Origin: Gemmatimonadota bacterium
GTDB lineage: Bacteria; Gemmatimonadota; Gemmatimonadetes; Longimicrobiales; Gaopeijiaceae
Direction: 5' to 3'
DNA: 64,000 nt
Assembly: GCA_029262115.1 (NCBI GenBank)
Contig: JAJCZZ010000099.1
Location: forward strand, 1-64,000
Shown one piece after another: positions 1 through 7,981 of the stretch (positions are counted from its first letter, which is position 1; every line of letters starts with the position of its first letter). The notes under the pieces were generated by a model. That model was not told the DNA's origin. It ran no database searches and saw only the letters and a program-made list of their open reading frames with translations. The translations under genes were made by a program, and so were the position numbers.

Positions 1-25
1 TCACTTCGTACGTTCTCTTCATCGG

Positions 26-91
26 TGGTGGCTCCTTTGGGTTGTTGAAGACACCCGATCCTAATCGGATCGGGCGCCCTTGGAGCCACCA
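26..91. repeat. Long inverted repeat with nested hairpin, possible terminator
   Basis: A perfect 12 bp inverted repeat has its left arm at 26-37 (GGTGGTGGCTCC) and its right arm at 80-91. A second perfect 8 bp hairpin (CCCGATCC, loop TAATC) lies inside the loop. A short T-rich run (TCTTTT) follows the right arm, so it could end a plus-strand transcript entering from the left. It could also be the end of a repeat element. No gene is seen between 92 and 209. Confidence 0.45.
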
Positions 92-209
92 CCTCTTTTC
101 GTCCCTGCTTAGGGACCTTCAACTACGCTCGGGACAGCCTCCCGTTCGATTCAGGCGGCTCTCAGGCGGCTCACGGACGCCGGTCCGCAGTCCATCATCG
201 TCCGGAGGT

Positions 210-863
210 TCACAGGTTGGGCAACGCCACCGCGTCCAGGGTCATGCCGTTTTCTCTGGTGATGCGCCGGACTATGGGGTCATTGAGCACGCGGTCGTAG
301 ATCCACGTATAGAACCCGTGACCTTCCAGGATTTCACGTGCACGCTCACGCCCGATCAGTGCCGTCAGGGCTTGGTACTCCAGATCGTTGACCACGAGAT
401 GCCGGTACGTGCTCTCCAGGTCCCGCCCCCCTTCCGGTCCGCCCGCCGGTGCGTTGGGGTACGCTTCCGCGAAGGCACGCATGGCCGCGGTGAAGCCCGG
501 GTGGTCGTCCTCGAGCCAGTGGAGCTGCTCGTGCATGAACGTCGCGAGAACTTCGTCGTCGGTGCCGGGGCCCGCGCTGAGCGTGAGCACGGGATGGCTG
601 TGGGGCACCACCCGGTCCTCTATGGCGATCTGACGGGTGTAGATCCATCGCTCCACGTCCCACCGGTCGAGCACCCGGCGGAGCTGGTCGGCACGAGCCT
701 CCTCTGAGGCGCTGCCGTTCACCGCGCGGATCGACAGGGCGGGGGCCTCGGGACTGGCCGAGGCACACGCGCCCGCTCCTGTCACCAAAGCCAAGGAGGT
801 CAAGGCGACAATCCGGCGGTCACTGAAACGTGTACCGTGGTCGTCAGCGCGGTCGTGCGGCAT
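210..863 (-). CDS. Secreted lipoprotein-like protein with HEXXH zinc-peptidase motif
   Basis: This 217-residue protein has an N-terminal hydrophobic signal (about residues 18-33) ending in a loose lipobox (GAGAC), so export is likely. Residues 111-115 read HEQLH, the HEXXH signature of zinc metallopeptidases, and Glu162 in NDLEYQAL is a plausible third ligand of a gluzincin. I chose the ATG at 863 because GGAG lies six bases upstream and the signal peptide then begins close to the start; the frame is open further upstream, but that part looks non-coding. Peptidase activity is inferred from the motif only, and the family was not recognised. It stands alone, transcribed leftwards. Confidence 0.7.
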   Translation of the reverse strand: MPHDRADDHGTRFSDRRIVALTSLALVTGAGACASASPEAPALSIRAVNGSASEEARADQLRRVLDRWDVERWIYTRQIAIEDRVVPHSHPVLTLSAGPGTDDEVLATFMHEQLHWLEDDHPGFTAAMRAFAEAYPNAPAGGPEGGRDLESTYRHLVVNDLEYQALTALIGRERAREILEGHGFYTWIYDRVLNDPIVRRITRENGMTLDAVALPNL

Positions 864-1130
864 TGCGGTCTCCGGAGGGGCGGGGGTTCCGACAGGCGGA
901 AGCCAAAGAGTCGAAGCATCGTCGTGAGAAGCTAGGTGTCCGATCGACTGACGGCGTTGAACAAACCGGCATCGGCGCATCCGATTGCGACCCGCGGCCC
1001 TGGAGGCGCGATGTCGTCGGCTGAGTGGGTCCGTCAGTGCGACACCGTCTCGTTCAGTTGGACGGACCTCGGATCATGTTTTCGCGGTTACCACAGGTCG
1101 GACGCCCCCGCGTGAGGCGTTTTGCCCCAT

Positions 1131-1420
1131 ATCCCGAGTGGCGTACTTTGGCGGAGCGACTGCGGCTTCTCCTACTGCGTCACCGCCGGGCCGCCGCGAG
1201 ATCTGATTGACGAGGTGGAACGGGCCGTTTGGTCCGTCGACGCCAACCTGCCCGTGTACTCGGGAGACACGCTCCCCGAGTTGATTGAGCGGCGCCTCGG
1301 CGGTCTTGCTGTTATCGGGTACTTGATGGGCACTTTGCCGTCCTGTCCTCGTCCTTGGCGCCGTCGGCATCTACGGAGTTACCGCTTACTCCGCACAGCA
1401 GTGCACGGCCGAAATCAGTT
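1131..1420 (+). pseudogene. Remnant of MacB-like (ADOP) ABC permease, C-terminal part
   Basis: The translation contains the late periplasmic segment of an orphan MacB-like permease (residues such as ERAVWSVDANLPV and LPELIERRL). The following transmembrane segment (GAVGIYGVTAYSAQQ) lies in a different frame, so at least one and probably two frameshifts separate them. Neither the upstream half nor the final transmembrane helices are present. Homology stops near 1420, where a truncated hydrolase begins on the other strand. This is dead debris related to the intact permeases at 1782-4454 and 16037-21314. Confidence 0.65.
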
Positions 1421-1703
1421 CGTTGATGCTCCCGCCAAACGAGTGACCCAAGATCGTCGCGCCTCCGATGGACAGTTCGTCCATGACATCGACGACCTCC
1501 TGGACCCACACGTCCATTCCGACCGGCTCCTGGCGGTTGTGCCCCGCCGCACGCCCATTCCCGGAGAAATCGAAGTACACGACACGATGGGTCGTCACAA
1601 GGGTGTCGAGCCAGGGGCGCAAGACGAACTGATCCATGCCCATCCCGCCGTGAAGAGCCACGATGGGTGGGCCATCACCTACTGTGCGGATTGAAGTCGG
1701 CAT
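1386..1703 (-). pseudogene. Truncated alpha/beta hydrolase
   Basis: The reading frame has the oxyanion-loop motif HGGMG near its start and the nucleophile elbow GHSFGGS close to its end, as in alpha/beta-fold hydrolases. Those enzymes are normally 250-300 residues; this frame stops about ten residues after the nucleophile serine, so the acid and histidine of the catalytic triad are missing. The last ten residues are antisense permease sequence, which marks the deletion or recombination junction near 1420. The start could be ATG at 1703 or TTG at 1724. It is very unlikely to make an active enzyme. Confidence 0.7.
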
Positions 1704-1781
1704 CAGGTCCGGGGCAGGACTCAATTGCAGAAAGGAAAGTGCCCGCAGGGGGGCCGTCCAACCAGCGGTTGCTTTGCCCCG

Positions 1782-4454
1782 CTACTCCGCTTCGAGCGCC
1801 CTCGACGGCTGGACCCGCGCCGCCCGCGTGGCTGGTACCCAGCAGGCGAGCCAAGCCACCCCGACCAGCGTCGCTGTGACCGTGACGTACGTGGGCAGGT
1901 CTGTGGGCGCCACTCCGAAGAGGAGCGAGGCCAGGAGCGAACTCAGCAGGAAGGCGCCGGCCAGCCCGATCACCACGCCCACCACCGCCAGCGTGAGCCC
2001 TTGGCGGACCACCATCCGCCGGACCTCGCCGGCGCGCGCGCCCAAGGCCAGCCGTATGCCGATCTCCCGGGATCGTTGGCTGACCACGTACGACAGGACA
2101 CCGTAGATCCCCACCATCCCGAGAAGGAGGGCGGCGGCCGACGCGGCGGCCAGCACCGAGGTGGTGAACGACGTCCTGGCCATGGAGCGCTCTACTACTT
2201 GGGCCATGGTGCGTGCGTTGGCCAGGGGGATGTTCGCGTGGAGCGCCCGCGTCTCCCGCCGGAGGAGAGGGATCAGAGCCAGCGGCTCTCCGGTCGTCTG
2301 CACCACCAGGTCGAAGGCCCGGCTCACGAGAGGGTTCGCGGAAGGGCCGAAAAGCGTCGGGAAGTAGATGGCCCCTTCCGCAGGCTCCGCCAGCCCTTGG
2401 AGGCGGACGTGGTCGGTCACCCCCACGATCGTATACCACTCGTCGCCGTCGAAGCCGGTTCGGACCCGGCGGCCGAGTGCACTCCCGCCCGGCCACCATC
2501 GTTCGGCGAAGGCCCGGCTGACCACCGCTCCGCGGAGTCCTACGGCGTCATCGCCGTGCTGGGCTGAGCGACCCTCCAGGATGGGGATCCCCATGGCCTC
2601 GAAGTATCCTGCCGACGCACGGCGGACGTGGGACATGATGGGCAGCTTCTCGGGGCCGCGGGGATGATCCTCCACCTCTACGTTGAAGAACGAGCCACTT
2701 CCCAGCGGAAGAGCGTCCACCAGGCCCGCCGCCTCCACCCCCGGCAGGGCCAGGACCCGGTCGACGAGCTGCCGTTGAAGCTCCGCCGCCGCAAGAGCGT
2801 CCGGGATCTCCCCCGACGGGACCGTGAGCCGCACGGCGACGACGCCGTCCTCATCGAACCCCGGGTCCACCGCTCGAAGCGCCAGCACGCTCTGGATCAT
2901 CAGCCCGGCGCCGACAAGGAGGACCAGGGCAAGCGACACCTGCACCACCACCAGGGCGGAGCGGATACGCTGCCGATCGCGTCCGCCCGTCGCCCCGCGC
3001 AGGCCGCCAGACCGGAGCCGCGCCGACATGCCCGAAGAGCCGTATCGCACGAGGGGAAAGAGGCCGAAGAGGAGCGCCGAGCCAGCCGCCAACAGCAGGG
3101 CCACCGAGACGGCCCGGCCGTCGATCCCCACCTCGGAGACCCTGGGAAGGTTGGTCGGCGCGACCCGAACCGCCCACTCGACCGCCACGCGAGCCACGGC
3201 CAGCCCGAGAGCCGCGCCTCCCACGGCCAGCAGGAGGCTCTCCGAGAAGAACATCCGCCAAACCTGGACTTTGCCCGCGCCCAGGGCGACCCGAACGGCC
3301 ATCTCCCGGCTGCGCTCCTCGGCCCGCACGAGGAGAAGGTTGGTCACGTTCGCGCCGGCGATCAGCAGGACGAACCCTACCGTCCCGACCAGCACCCAAA
3401 GCGTCTGCTGCACGTCGCCCACCACCGACTCCTTGAGGGTGAGCACGCGAGCGCCCAGTCCCGCGTCGTGGAGGAACTGCGTCCCTTCCCGCAGATCGGG
3501 TAGCCGCGACAGGAGGGTGGCAGCCTCGCTGCGGGCGGCTTCCAGCGACGAGCCGGGTGCCAGCCTGGCAACCGCGAGCGGCGAGAAGTCGCCGACGGGC
3601 GCCTGAGCTGGGTTGATCACCATGGGGAGCCAGAACCGCGTCTCGGGGTCGGGCCAGGCGAACCCTGCCGGCATGACGCCCACCACCCGCCGGGACACGC
3701 CGTCCATAATCACGGTCGTTCCCAGGACGTTGCGGTCGGCGCTGAACGCGCTCCGCCAAACCGCGTGCCCGAGGACAACGACGAGCTCGCCGCCGGGTCG
3801 ACCCTCCTCTTCCGAGAAGGACCGCCCCAGCGCGGGGTCGGCTCTGAGGACCTCGAAGAAGTCGGGCGTAACCACCGCGCCCGTGACCCGCTCGGGCTCT
3901 TCGTCGATTACGAGGTTGGCTGCGGTCGCGCGGTAAAGGGCGATGGCCTCGAGGGTGTGAGCATGCTCCGCGTAGGTCAGGTAGAGCCCCTGGGAGGTGC
4001 CCCACCGCTCTCCCTCTCCCCCCGTGTGACCGACCTCGACAAGATCGTCGGGGTCGTCGAAGGGCAGGGGCCGTAGCAGCACTCCGTCCACCAGGGAAAA
4101 GACAGCTGTGTTCGCGCCGATCCCCAGGGCGAAGGTCATGAGAGCCACCGTCGTGAAACCGGGCGACCGCATCAGGCCTCGCAGGGCAAACCTCACGTCG
4201 TTCCACCACCCATCCGTCGTCATCGTCTCCCGCCTCTCGCTGAGTGCGTCGATGGTGCAGCCCAGGACCCTCCACCGCAGCCGCAGCCGAGCCATCCGGG
4301 TCGACCGTCCACCCTCCTCCATCCGGCGCCACGCGAACACCAACTCCGCCTCCCACTCCCGCCTCCACGCGTCCCGTCGTGCCGGTGGGACGAGATGGGC
4401 CACCTGCTCGATCCAGCGGGCGCCCGGAGGCTGTGGCTCCGGCGGCAGCGTCAC
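1782..4454 (-). CDS. Large MacB-like orphan ABC permease (ADOP family)
   Basis: This 890-residue membrane protein has the duplicated MacB/FtsX layout of the ADOP family. A short N-terminal region (about 1-75) is followed by a first helix with GIGANTAVFS, a large periplasmic domain, three central helices (LIAGANVTNLLL), and a second copy of helix, periplasmic domain and three helices near the C-terminus (GMVGIYGVLSYVVSQRSRE). No ATPase domain is present. The start is GTG at 4454, overlapping the padR stop as GTGA; the frame stays open upstream but that part overlaps padR. ADOP proteins probably move lipids, peptides or drugs across the envelope or act as mechanotransmitters; the substrate is unknown. 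Expression is presumably tied to the PadR regulator. Confidence 0.9.
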   Translation of the reverse strand: MTLPPEPQPPGARWIEQVAHLVPPARRDAWRREWEAELVFAWRRMEEGGRSTRMARLRLRWRVLGCTIDALSERRETMTTDGWWNDVRFALRGLMRSPGFTTVALMTFALGIGANTAVFSLVDGVLLRPLPFDDPDDLVEVGHTGGEGERWGTSQGLYLTYAEHAHTLEAIALYRATAANLVIDEEPERVTGAVVTPDFFEVLRADPALGRSFSEEEGRPGGELVVVLGHAVWRSAFSADRNVLGTTVIMDGVSRRVVGVMPAGFAWPDPETRFWLPMVINPAQAPVGDFSPLAVARLAPGSSLEAARSEAATLLSRLPDLREGTQFLHDAGLGARVLTLKESVVGDVQQTLWVLVGTVGFVLLIAGANVTNLLLVRAEERSREMAVRVALGAGKVQVWRMFFSESLLLAVGGAALGLAVARVAVEWAVRVAPTNLPRVSEVGIDGRAVSVALLLAAGSALLFGLFPLVRYGSSGMSARLRSGGLRGATGGRDRQRIRSALVVVQVSLALVLLVGAGLMIQSVLALRAVDPGFDEDGVVAVRLTVPSGEIPDALAAAELQRQLVDRVLALPGVEAAGLVDALPLGSGSFFNVEVEDHPRGPEKLPIMSHVRRASAGYFEAMGIPILEGRSAQHGDDAVGLRGAVVSRAFAERWWPGGSALGRRVRTGFDGDEWYTIVGVTDHVRLQGLAEPAEGAIYFPTLFGPSANPLVSRAFDLVVQTTGEPLALIPLLRRETRALHANIPLANARTMAQVVERSMARTSFTTSVLAAASAAALLLGMVGIYGVLSYVVSQRSREIGIRLALGARAGEVRRMVVRQGLTLAVVGVVIGLAGAFLLSSLLASLLFGVAPTDLPTYVTVTATLVGVAWLACWVPATRAARVQPSRALEAE

Positions 4455-4765
4455 GTCGCTCCTGCTTCGGGTGCGAAGAGCCGCACCAGAGCGGGAAAGC
4501 GTGCCGCGACCTCCTCGATGGAAGCCTCTCCCAGTGGCGTGAGCCGGTAGTAGCGCCGCGGCGGCCGCCGCTCGGCCCGCGCCGCCTCCTCGTCCTCCCA
4601 AGCGCCGGTCAGGACCCCGCGCCGTTCGAGCCGACGCAGGAGAGGATACACGGTGCCGTCCGGCAGCCCCGTGGCGTCCATGAGGTCGAAGCCGTACAGA
4701 TGGCCCTGACGGATCGCCAGGAGCACCGCAGCGGTCGGGTAGGTGAGGCTGAAGAGTCGTCCCAT
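4451..4765 (-). CDS. PadR family transcriptional regulator
   Basis: This 104-residue protein is a compact PadR regulator: a winged helix (LLAIRQGHLYGFDLMDATGL, then GTVYPLLRRLERRGVL) followed by the wing motif RRYYRLTPLGE. It lacks a long C-terminal dimerisation arm. It is translated together with the downstream large permease through a GTGA overlap, the usual PadR-ADOP arrangement. PadR proteins are mostly repressors relieved by a small molecule or by phosphorylation-independent ligand binding. The palindrome at 4776-4793, just upstream of the start, is a likely autoregulatory operator. Confidence 0.92.
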   Translation of the reverse strand: MGRLFSLTYPTAAVLLAIRQGHLYGFDLMDATGLPDGTVYPLLRRLERRGVLTGAWEDEEAARAERRPPRRYYRLTPLGEASIEEVAARFPALVRLFAPEAGAT

Positions 4766-4775
4766 TGGCTACCTG

Positions 4776-4793
4776 TACCAAGAATTCTAGGTA
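4776..4793. promoter_or_regulatory. Candidate PadR operator palindrome
   Basis: TACCAAGAATTCTAGGTA matches its own reverse complement at 16 of 18 positions. On the minus strand it contains TAGAAT, one base from a consensus -10 box, and it lies 10-28 bases upstream of the padR start. A repressor bound here would block its own promoter. No convincing -35 was found. The divergent gene at 4957 could share the control region. Confidence 0.5.
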
Positions 4794-4956
4794 GGTGCAA
4801 GATCATGAGGAGGTGGGGCGCGGGCAAGGGGGTGGAGATCCCGCCCCGACCTTCGTCTCACTCCAACGTGGGCGTAAAGCGTGACGTCCCCTTGCGACGC
4901 GGGTTGAGCCAGGGAACTGTACGTGAACCGCCCGACCGTTCCAATTCGAGCCCGCG

Positions 4957-5451
4957 ATGAACACGCCTGAACTCCGCCCGACCTTCCATGTACGGCTCGA
5001 GTACCCGTGCGACGTTGCTGTCGAACGGATCCGTGCGGGCCTGGTGGCTCGTGAGGATCTCCACGGACGCTGGCGGGGAAAGGGGCGGTGGGCTGAGATC
5101 TACGTACCAGAGCGGACTCGGAAGCTCTGGTCGCCCCGGCTCTCGCTTCGGGTGGATGACGCGGGTGATGCGTCGGAACTCTTCGGGCGTTTCGAGCCGA
5201 ATCCGGAGGTGTGGACCTTCTTCATGTTCGTGTACTTCGGTGTCGCGTTCCTGGTGGTGTTCGGGGGCACGCTCGGCTACGTGCAGTGGGCGTCGGGGGA
5301 GCCGGCATGGGGCCTCTGGGCCGTATGGATCGGTGTCCCACTGATCGGCCTACTGCATCTGGTGAGCGCCGTGGGCCAGCGGCTTGGCCGCGAGCAGATG
5401 CGCGATCTCCATATCCTCGTCTTCGAGGTTCTCGAGGAGATGGGGAGGTAG
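4957..5451 (+). CDS. Hypothetical protein with two membrane helices
   Basis: This 164-residue protein has a soluble N-terminal half of about 80 residues, rich in charged and aromatic residues. Two transmembrane segments follow at roughly 87-110 and 118-138, then a short amphipathic tail. There is no signal peptide, and I recognise no catalytic motif. It is transcribed away from padR (4451-4765), with 191 bases between the two starts. The function is unknown; it may be an inner-membrane protein with both ends in the cytoplasm. Confidence 0.7.
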   Translation: MNTPELRPTFHVRLEYPCDVAVERIRAGLVAREDLHGRWRGKGRWAEIYVPERTRKLWSPRLSLRVDDAGDASELFGRFEPNPEVWTFFMFVYFGVAFLVVFGGTLGYVQWASGEPAWGLWAVWIGVPLIGLLHLVSAVGQRLGREQMRDLHILVFEVLEEMGR

Positions 5452-5513
5452 GGGTACGGTCCATGTAGTGGTTGCGGACGGCGGCGGCCGAATCGCGCAG
5501 GAGAGGAGCATAA

Positions 5514-5850
5514 CGGAGCCTTCTTCGGACCGGCGTCGAAGCCTCGGATGATGTCCTGGTCCCGACGTTTAGTTTAGTCGAGGTGCATCGCCACCTACTT
5601 CGGCATCTTGAGGGAGAGCAAGCGTTATCCGTCGTCGGAGCGATGCGGCGAGGTCGGCTCATTCCTCTCACGGATTTCCTCGCCCTTGATGCTGCTGAGC
5701 TCAGCTCGACGACGAAGCCGGCGATGGCGGACGGCATCCTCTTGGCGAGTGCACGAGCCCACGGTGCACTGTTCTGGACCCAGGACGCGGACTTCGAGGA
5801 GTATCGGTCCGGCTCGGCGCGCCGCTCGGACCTCGCCCCTGGTCGCCATG
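5514..5850 (+). pseudogene. Decayed VapC-like PIN-domain toxin
   Basis: The frame encodes the middle and end of a PIN domain: VLVPTFSLVEVHRHLLR, then LTDFLALDAAELS, then the acidic motifs MADGILLASARAHGA and WTQDADFEEY. The first strand with the first catalytic aspartate is missing. An in-frame TAA sits at 5511, and a short piece that looks like the preceding segment (AFFGPASKP) lies in another frame, so a frameshift near 5541-5547 is likely. No antitoxin was recognised upstream. After 5850 and up to 6100 I see nothing coding. Confidence 0.55.
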
Positions 5851-6100
5851 CGATCAGGATCCGTGTAGGCCGCGCACGCGTGCGGGGTCTCCGGTGCGGA
5901 ACTCGCCCAGCCCGCTGTGTCCGGCGAAGCTCCGGCGAAACGGAGGCTGGCCGCCGTGGGGGAACGCGTAGGTCGGGGGACTCGTATCAGGCATCATGGA
6001 GATTCCATAGCCGGCGGGGAACCTTGCCGGAGATACCGTGTGTTGCCGATCGTGAGTGGACGTGGGGTGAATTGTCTCTCGAAGGGAAGGTCGGGTCGCC

Positions 6101-6673
6101 ATGCGCTTTGTATCCGCAGCAGTCGTCGCCCTCGCCGTGGTCGGGTGTGCAGGCGGGAGTTCCGGAGCGGCAGATCCGTCCGCCGCCAGCCCATCGGCCG
6201 ACTTCTCCATCCAGATCGAGCCGCTTTCGAGTGGGTGGGTGGTGCATACGAGCCGTCCCGCCTCCATGGCCATGTTCGAAATCGTCCCCGGTCGAGGCGC
6301 CGGTCTGCTCTATCCCGACCCCGGACGTGACGACGGCCACCTGGACGCGGGGAGCAATCGAGTCGTCACGGAAATCGGATCTGTCATCGCCCGACACCGT
6401 GCGTCCTACCTGTCCCAGCGGGGTGGGGGAGGGCTGGTCGGGAGCAGCAACGTGGACCTCTACGAGGCCAACGACCCTACCGTCGTCGTGGCGATCGCGT
6501 GCGAATGCGAACTGGACGTCAGCCAGTTGGCCCAGCCCGACGGGCCGTCCGAGGTCCTCGGGCACTTCGCGTCGGTCAACTCGAGGACGGCGGTGGACCG
6601 CCTCGTTCGCGCGGTGTTGCCCAGTGGAGACGTGCGCTGGGTCATGGATAGATACGCGGCGGGGATTCGCTGA
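6101..6673 (+). CDS. Hypothetical lipoprotein
   Basis: This 190-residue protein opens with a signal peptide and a clear lipobox (VVGC, Cys at about residue 16), so it is probably lipid-anchored and faces the periplasm. The mature part begins with a Gly/Ser/Ala-rich linker. It then holds an unrecognised domain with a short CEC motif near residue 135 and a beta-strand-rich core. A purine-rich ribosome site (GGAAGG) sits about ten bases before the ATG. No partner gene is obvious: its neighbours on both sides are gene remnants. Confidence 0.72.
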   Translation: MRFVSAAVVALAVVGCAGGSSGAADPSAASPSADFSIQIEPLSSGWVVHTSRPASMAMFEIVPGRGAGLLYPDPGRDDGHLDAGSNRVVTEIGSVIARHRASYLSQRGGGGLVGSSNVDLYEANDPTVVVAIACECELDVSQLAQPDGPSEVLGHFASVNSRTAVDRLVRAVLPSGDVRWVMDRYAAGIR

Positions 6674-6816
6674 GGGCTGGTAGACAGGGTCGGATTGCCG
6701 CTCAGCCCGCTGGACCTCGGCGGCTTCGAAGCGTCGGGCCTCGTCATCCTTCCGCAGTTGATCACGCTTCGACTGCGACGTGATCGAGGTGGCCTTGGCC
6801 AAGCGCTGACACGGAC

Positions 6817-7066
6817 GCCGACGAAACCCTGCGGGCCGCGCTGAACGGTGTGGATCTCTGCGTTGTCCTCCGCTTCCAGGAAGCGTGGGTTCGCCCGGTC
6901 GCCGAGGGGACGGGGGTTCCGACGGTCACCGCCGCAGTCCACCCGATGATGAGCGCGGGTGCGGGGCGCTTGTTTCACGAGGGTCCGGTGCTCGCTGTGG
7001 TGGTCGATCCCGCCGTGGCGGAACGCGCCCGACGTACCTTGGAGTCACGGCTGCCAGTGTGTTCTA
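6817..7066 (+). pseudogene. Fragment of an unidentified, possibly regulatory, protein
   Basis: A protein-like stretch of about 80 residues is readable in one frame (ALNGVDLCVVLRFQEAWVRP, then VPTVTAAVHPM, then VLAVVVDPAVAERARR). It has no proper start and runs into unrelated sequence. The alternating hydrophobic strands resemble the C-terminal effector domain of some GntR-type regulators, but this is a weak impression. It lies between an intact lipoprotein gene and HIT-like debris and is most simply a degraded gene. Confidence 0.3.
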
Positions 7067-7184
7067 CACGGACGAGGTGTGTCTCGGCTTCATGACGCTC
7101 CGCCCGACGCGGCCGGGAGAGTGCCTCGTAGTCCCGAGGAACCACGTCGACCACTTCGTCGATCTGATGTCGCAACTCGATCGA
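7053..7184 (+). pseudogene. HIT-domain protein remnant
   Basis: About 44 residues read like the N-terminal half of a HIT-family nucleotide hydrolase: VFYTDEVCLGFMTLRPTRPG followed by ECLVVPRNHVDHFVDL. In HIT proteins the active HxHxH motif lies 40-50 residues further on; nothing like it is seen here and the frame turns into non-homologous sequence. The fragment has no start codon or ribosome site of its own. The region from 7185 to 7322 holds nothing recognisable. Confidence 0.45.
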
Positions 7185-7322
7185 GGCCGCCCCTCGACGA
7201 TCCTGTACTTGGAGCTCAAGTGGAGGGAACGCTGGAACGCTTCCAGGACGGACCTTGTACCAGGTCCTATGAAAACGAGCTTCGCGGGGCCGGTTGCTGA
7301 CGTAATTCTCATGGGAGTGACG

Positions 7323-7955
7323 ATGGTCCCGAACTCTCTGCCCGGTCTCGGGAGGCTCGTCGGTTGGCGGGCGCTCGTATGGGCTCTGGGGGTGGTCTTG
7401 GCGCTACCCTGCGTCTTGTCGGCCCAGGATGCGGCCCCGCGGGTCGCTATCGATGTTGCGGCCTCCGCTGTCCGGTTCTCGATCTACGGCGGGGACGCGA
7501 CCGTGGGACCCGTCGCGAACATCGGGTGGGCGGGCTCCGTTTCGGCCCGATCCACGAGCGGTCTTGGCGGCGAGCTGTTCCTGAGTCTCTTACCCGCCAG
7601 TGACGACCCCTACGACCCGTCTCCTCGGCTCACCACTTTCGGTGGCTGGCTGACGCTCGGATTGAATCGGACGCCACACGAGGGCTTTGATATCTTCGGC
7701 GGTGCGGGTATGGCCTATCTTGCGGTTCGCGGCTGGCCGGACTTCTCCGACTGTACGTTGGACGTCGGGTGCTTCGCCGAGGGAGGGCCGAACTTCGAGA
7801 ACGGGGGGTCGGTCGTCACCGTCGCCGGCGGTGGCGTCCTGTACTCGTTTCGTCCACTCGCGGTACGGGGCGATGTTCGTGTGATTCCCAGCAACTCCCA
7901 TGCGCGTCAGCGGACGGTGCAACTCGGGCTCGGCGTCGCGGTCCTACTCCGCTGA
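7323..7955 (+). CDS. Exported beta-barrel-like outer-membrane protein
   Basis: This 210-residue protein has a long signal peptide (about 1-33, cleavage after VLSA before QDA). Short amphipathic beta-strands rich in Gly, Thr and aromatic residues follow, and it ends on a hydrophobic strand (QLGLGVAVLLR), the pattern of small outer-membrane barrels. I chose ATG at 7323 because GGGAG lies six bases upstream; the frame is open further upstream only through HIT-like debris. It is followed 26 bases later by a lipoprotein gene on the same strand. Barrel assignment is from pattern only. Confidence 0.65.
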   Translation: MVPNSLPGLGRLVGWRALVWALGVVLALPCVLSAQDAAPRVAIDVAASAVRFSIYGGDATVGPVANIGWAGSVSARSTSGLGGELFLSLLPASDDPYDPSPRLTTFGGWLTLGLNRTPHEGFDIFGGAGMAYLAVRGWPDFSDCTLDVGCFAEGGPNFENGGSVVTVAGGGVLYSFRPLAVRGDVRVIPSNSHARQRTVQLGLGVAVLLR

Positions 7956-7981
7956 CCCTATCTGCTCCGCGAACCATCCCC

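Noticed and set aside
5452-5511. AbrB-type antitoxin remnant before the PIN relic
   Set aside because: A short VVADGGGRIAQ-like stretch resembles an AbrB start, but it is too brief and has no downstream match.
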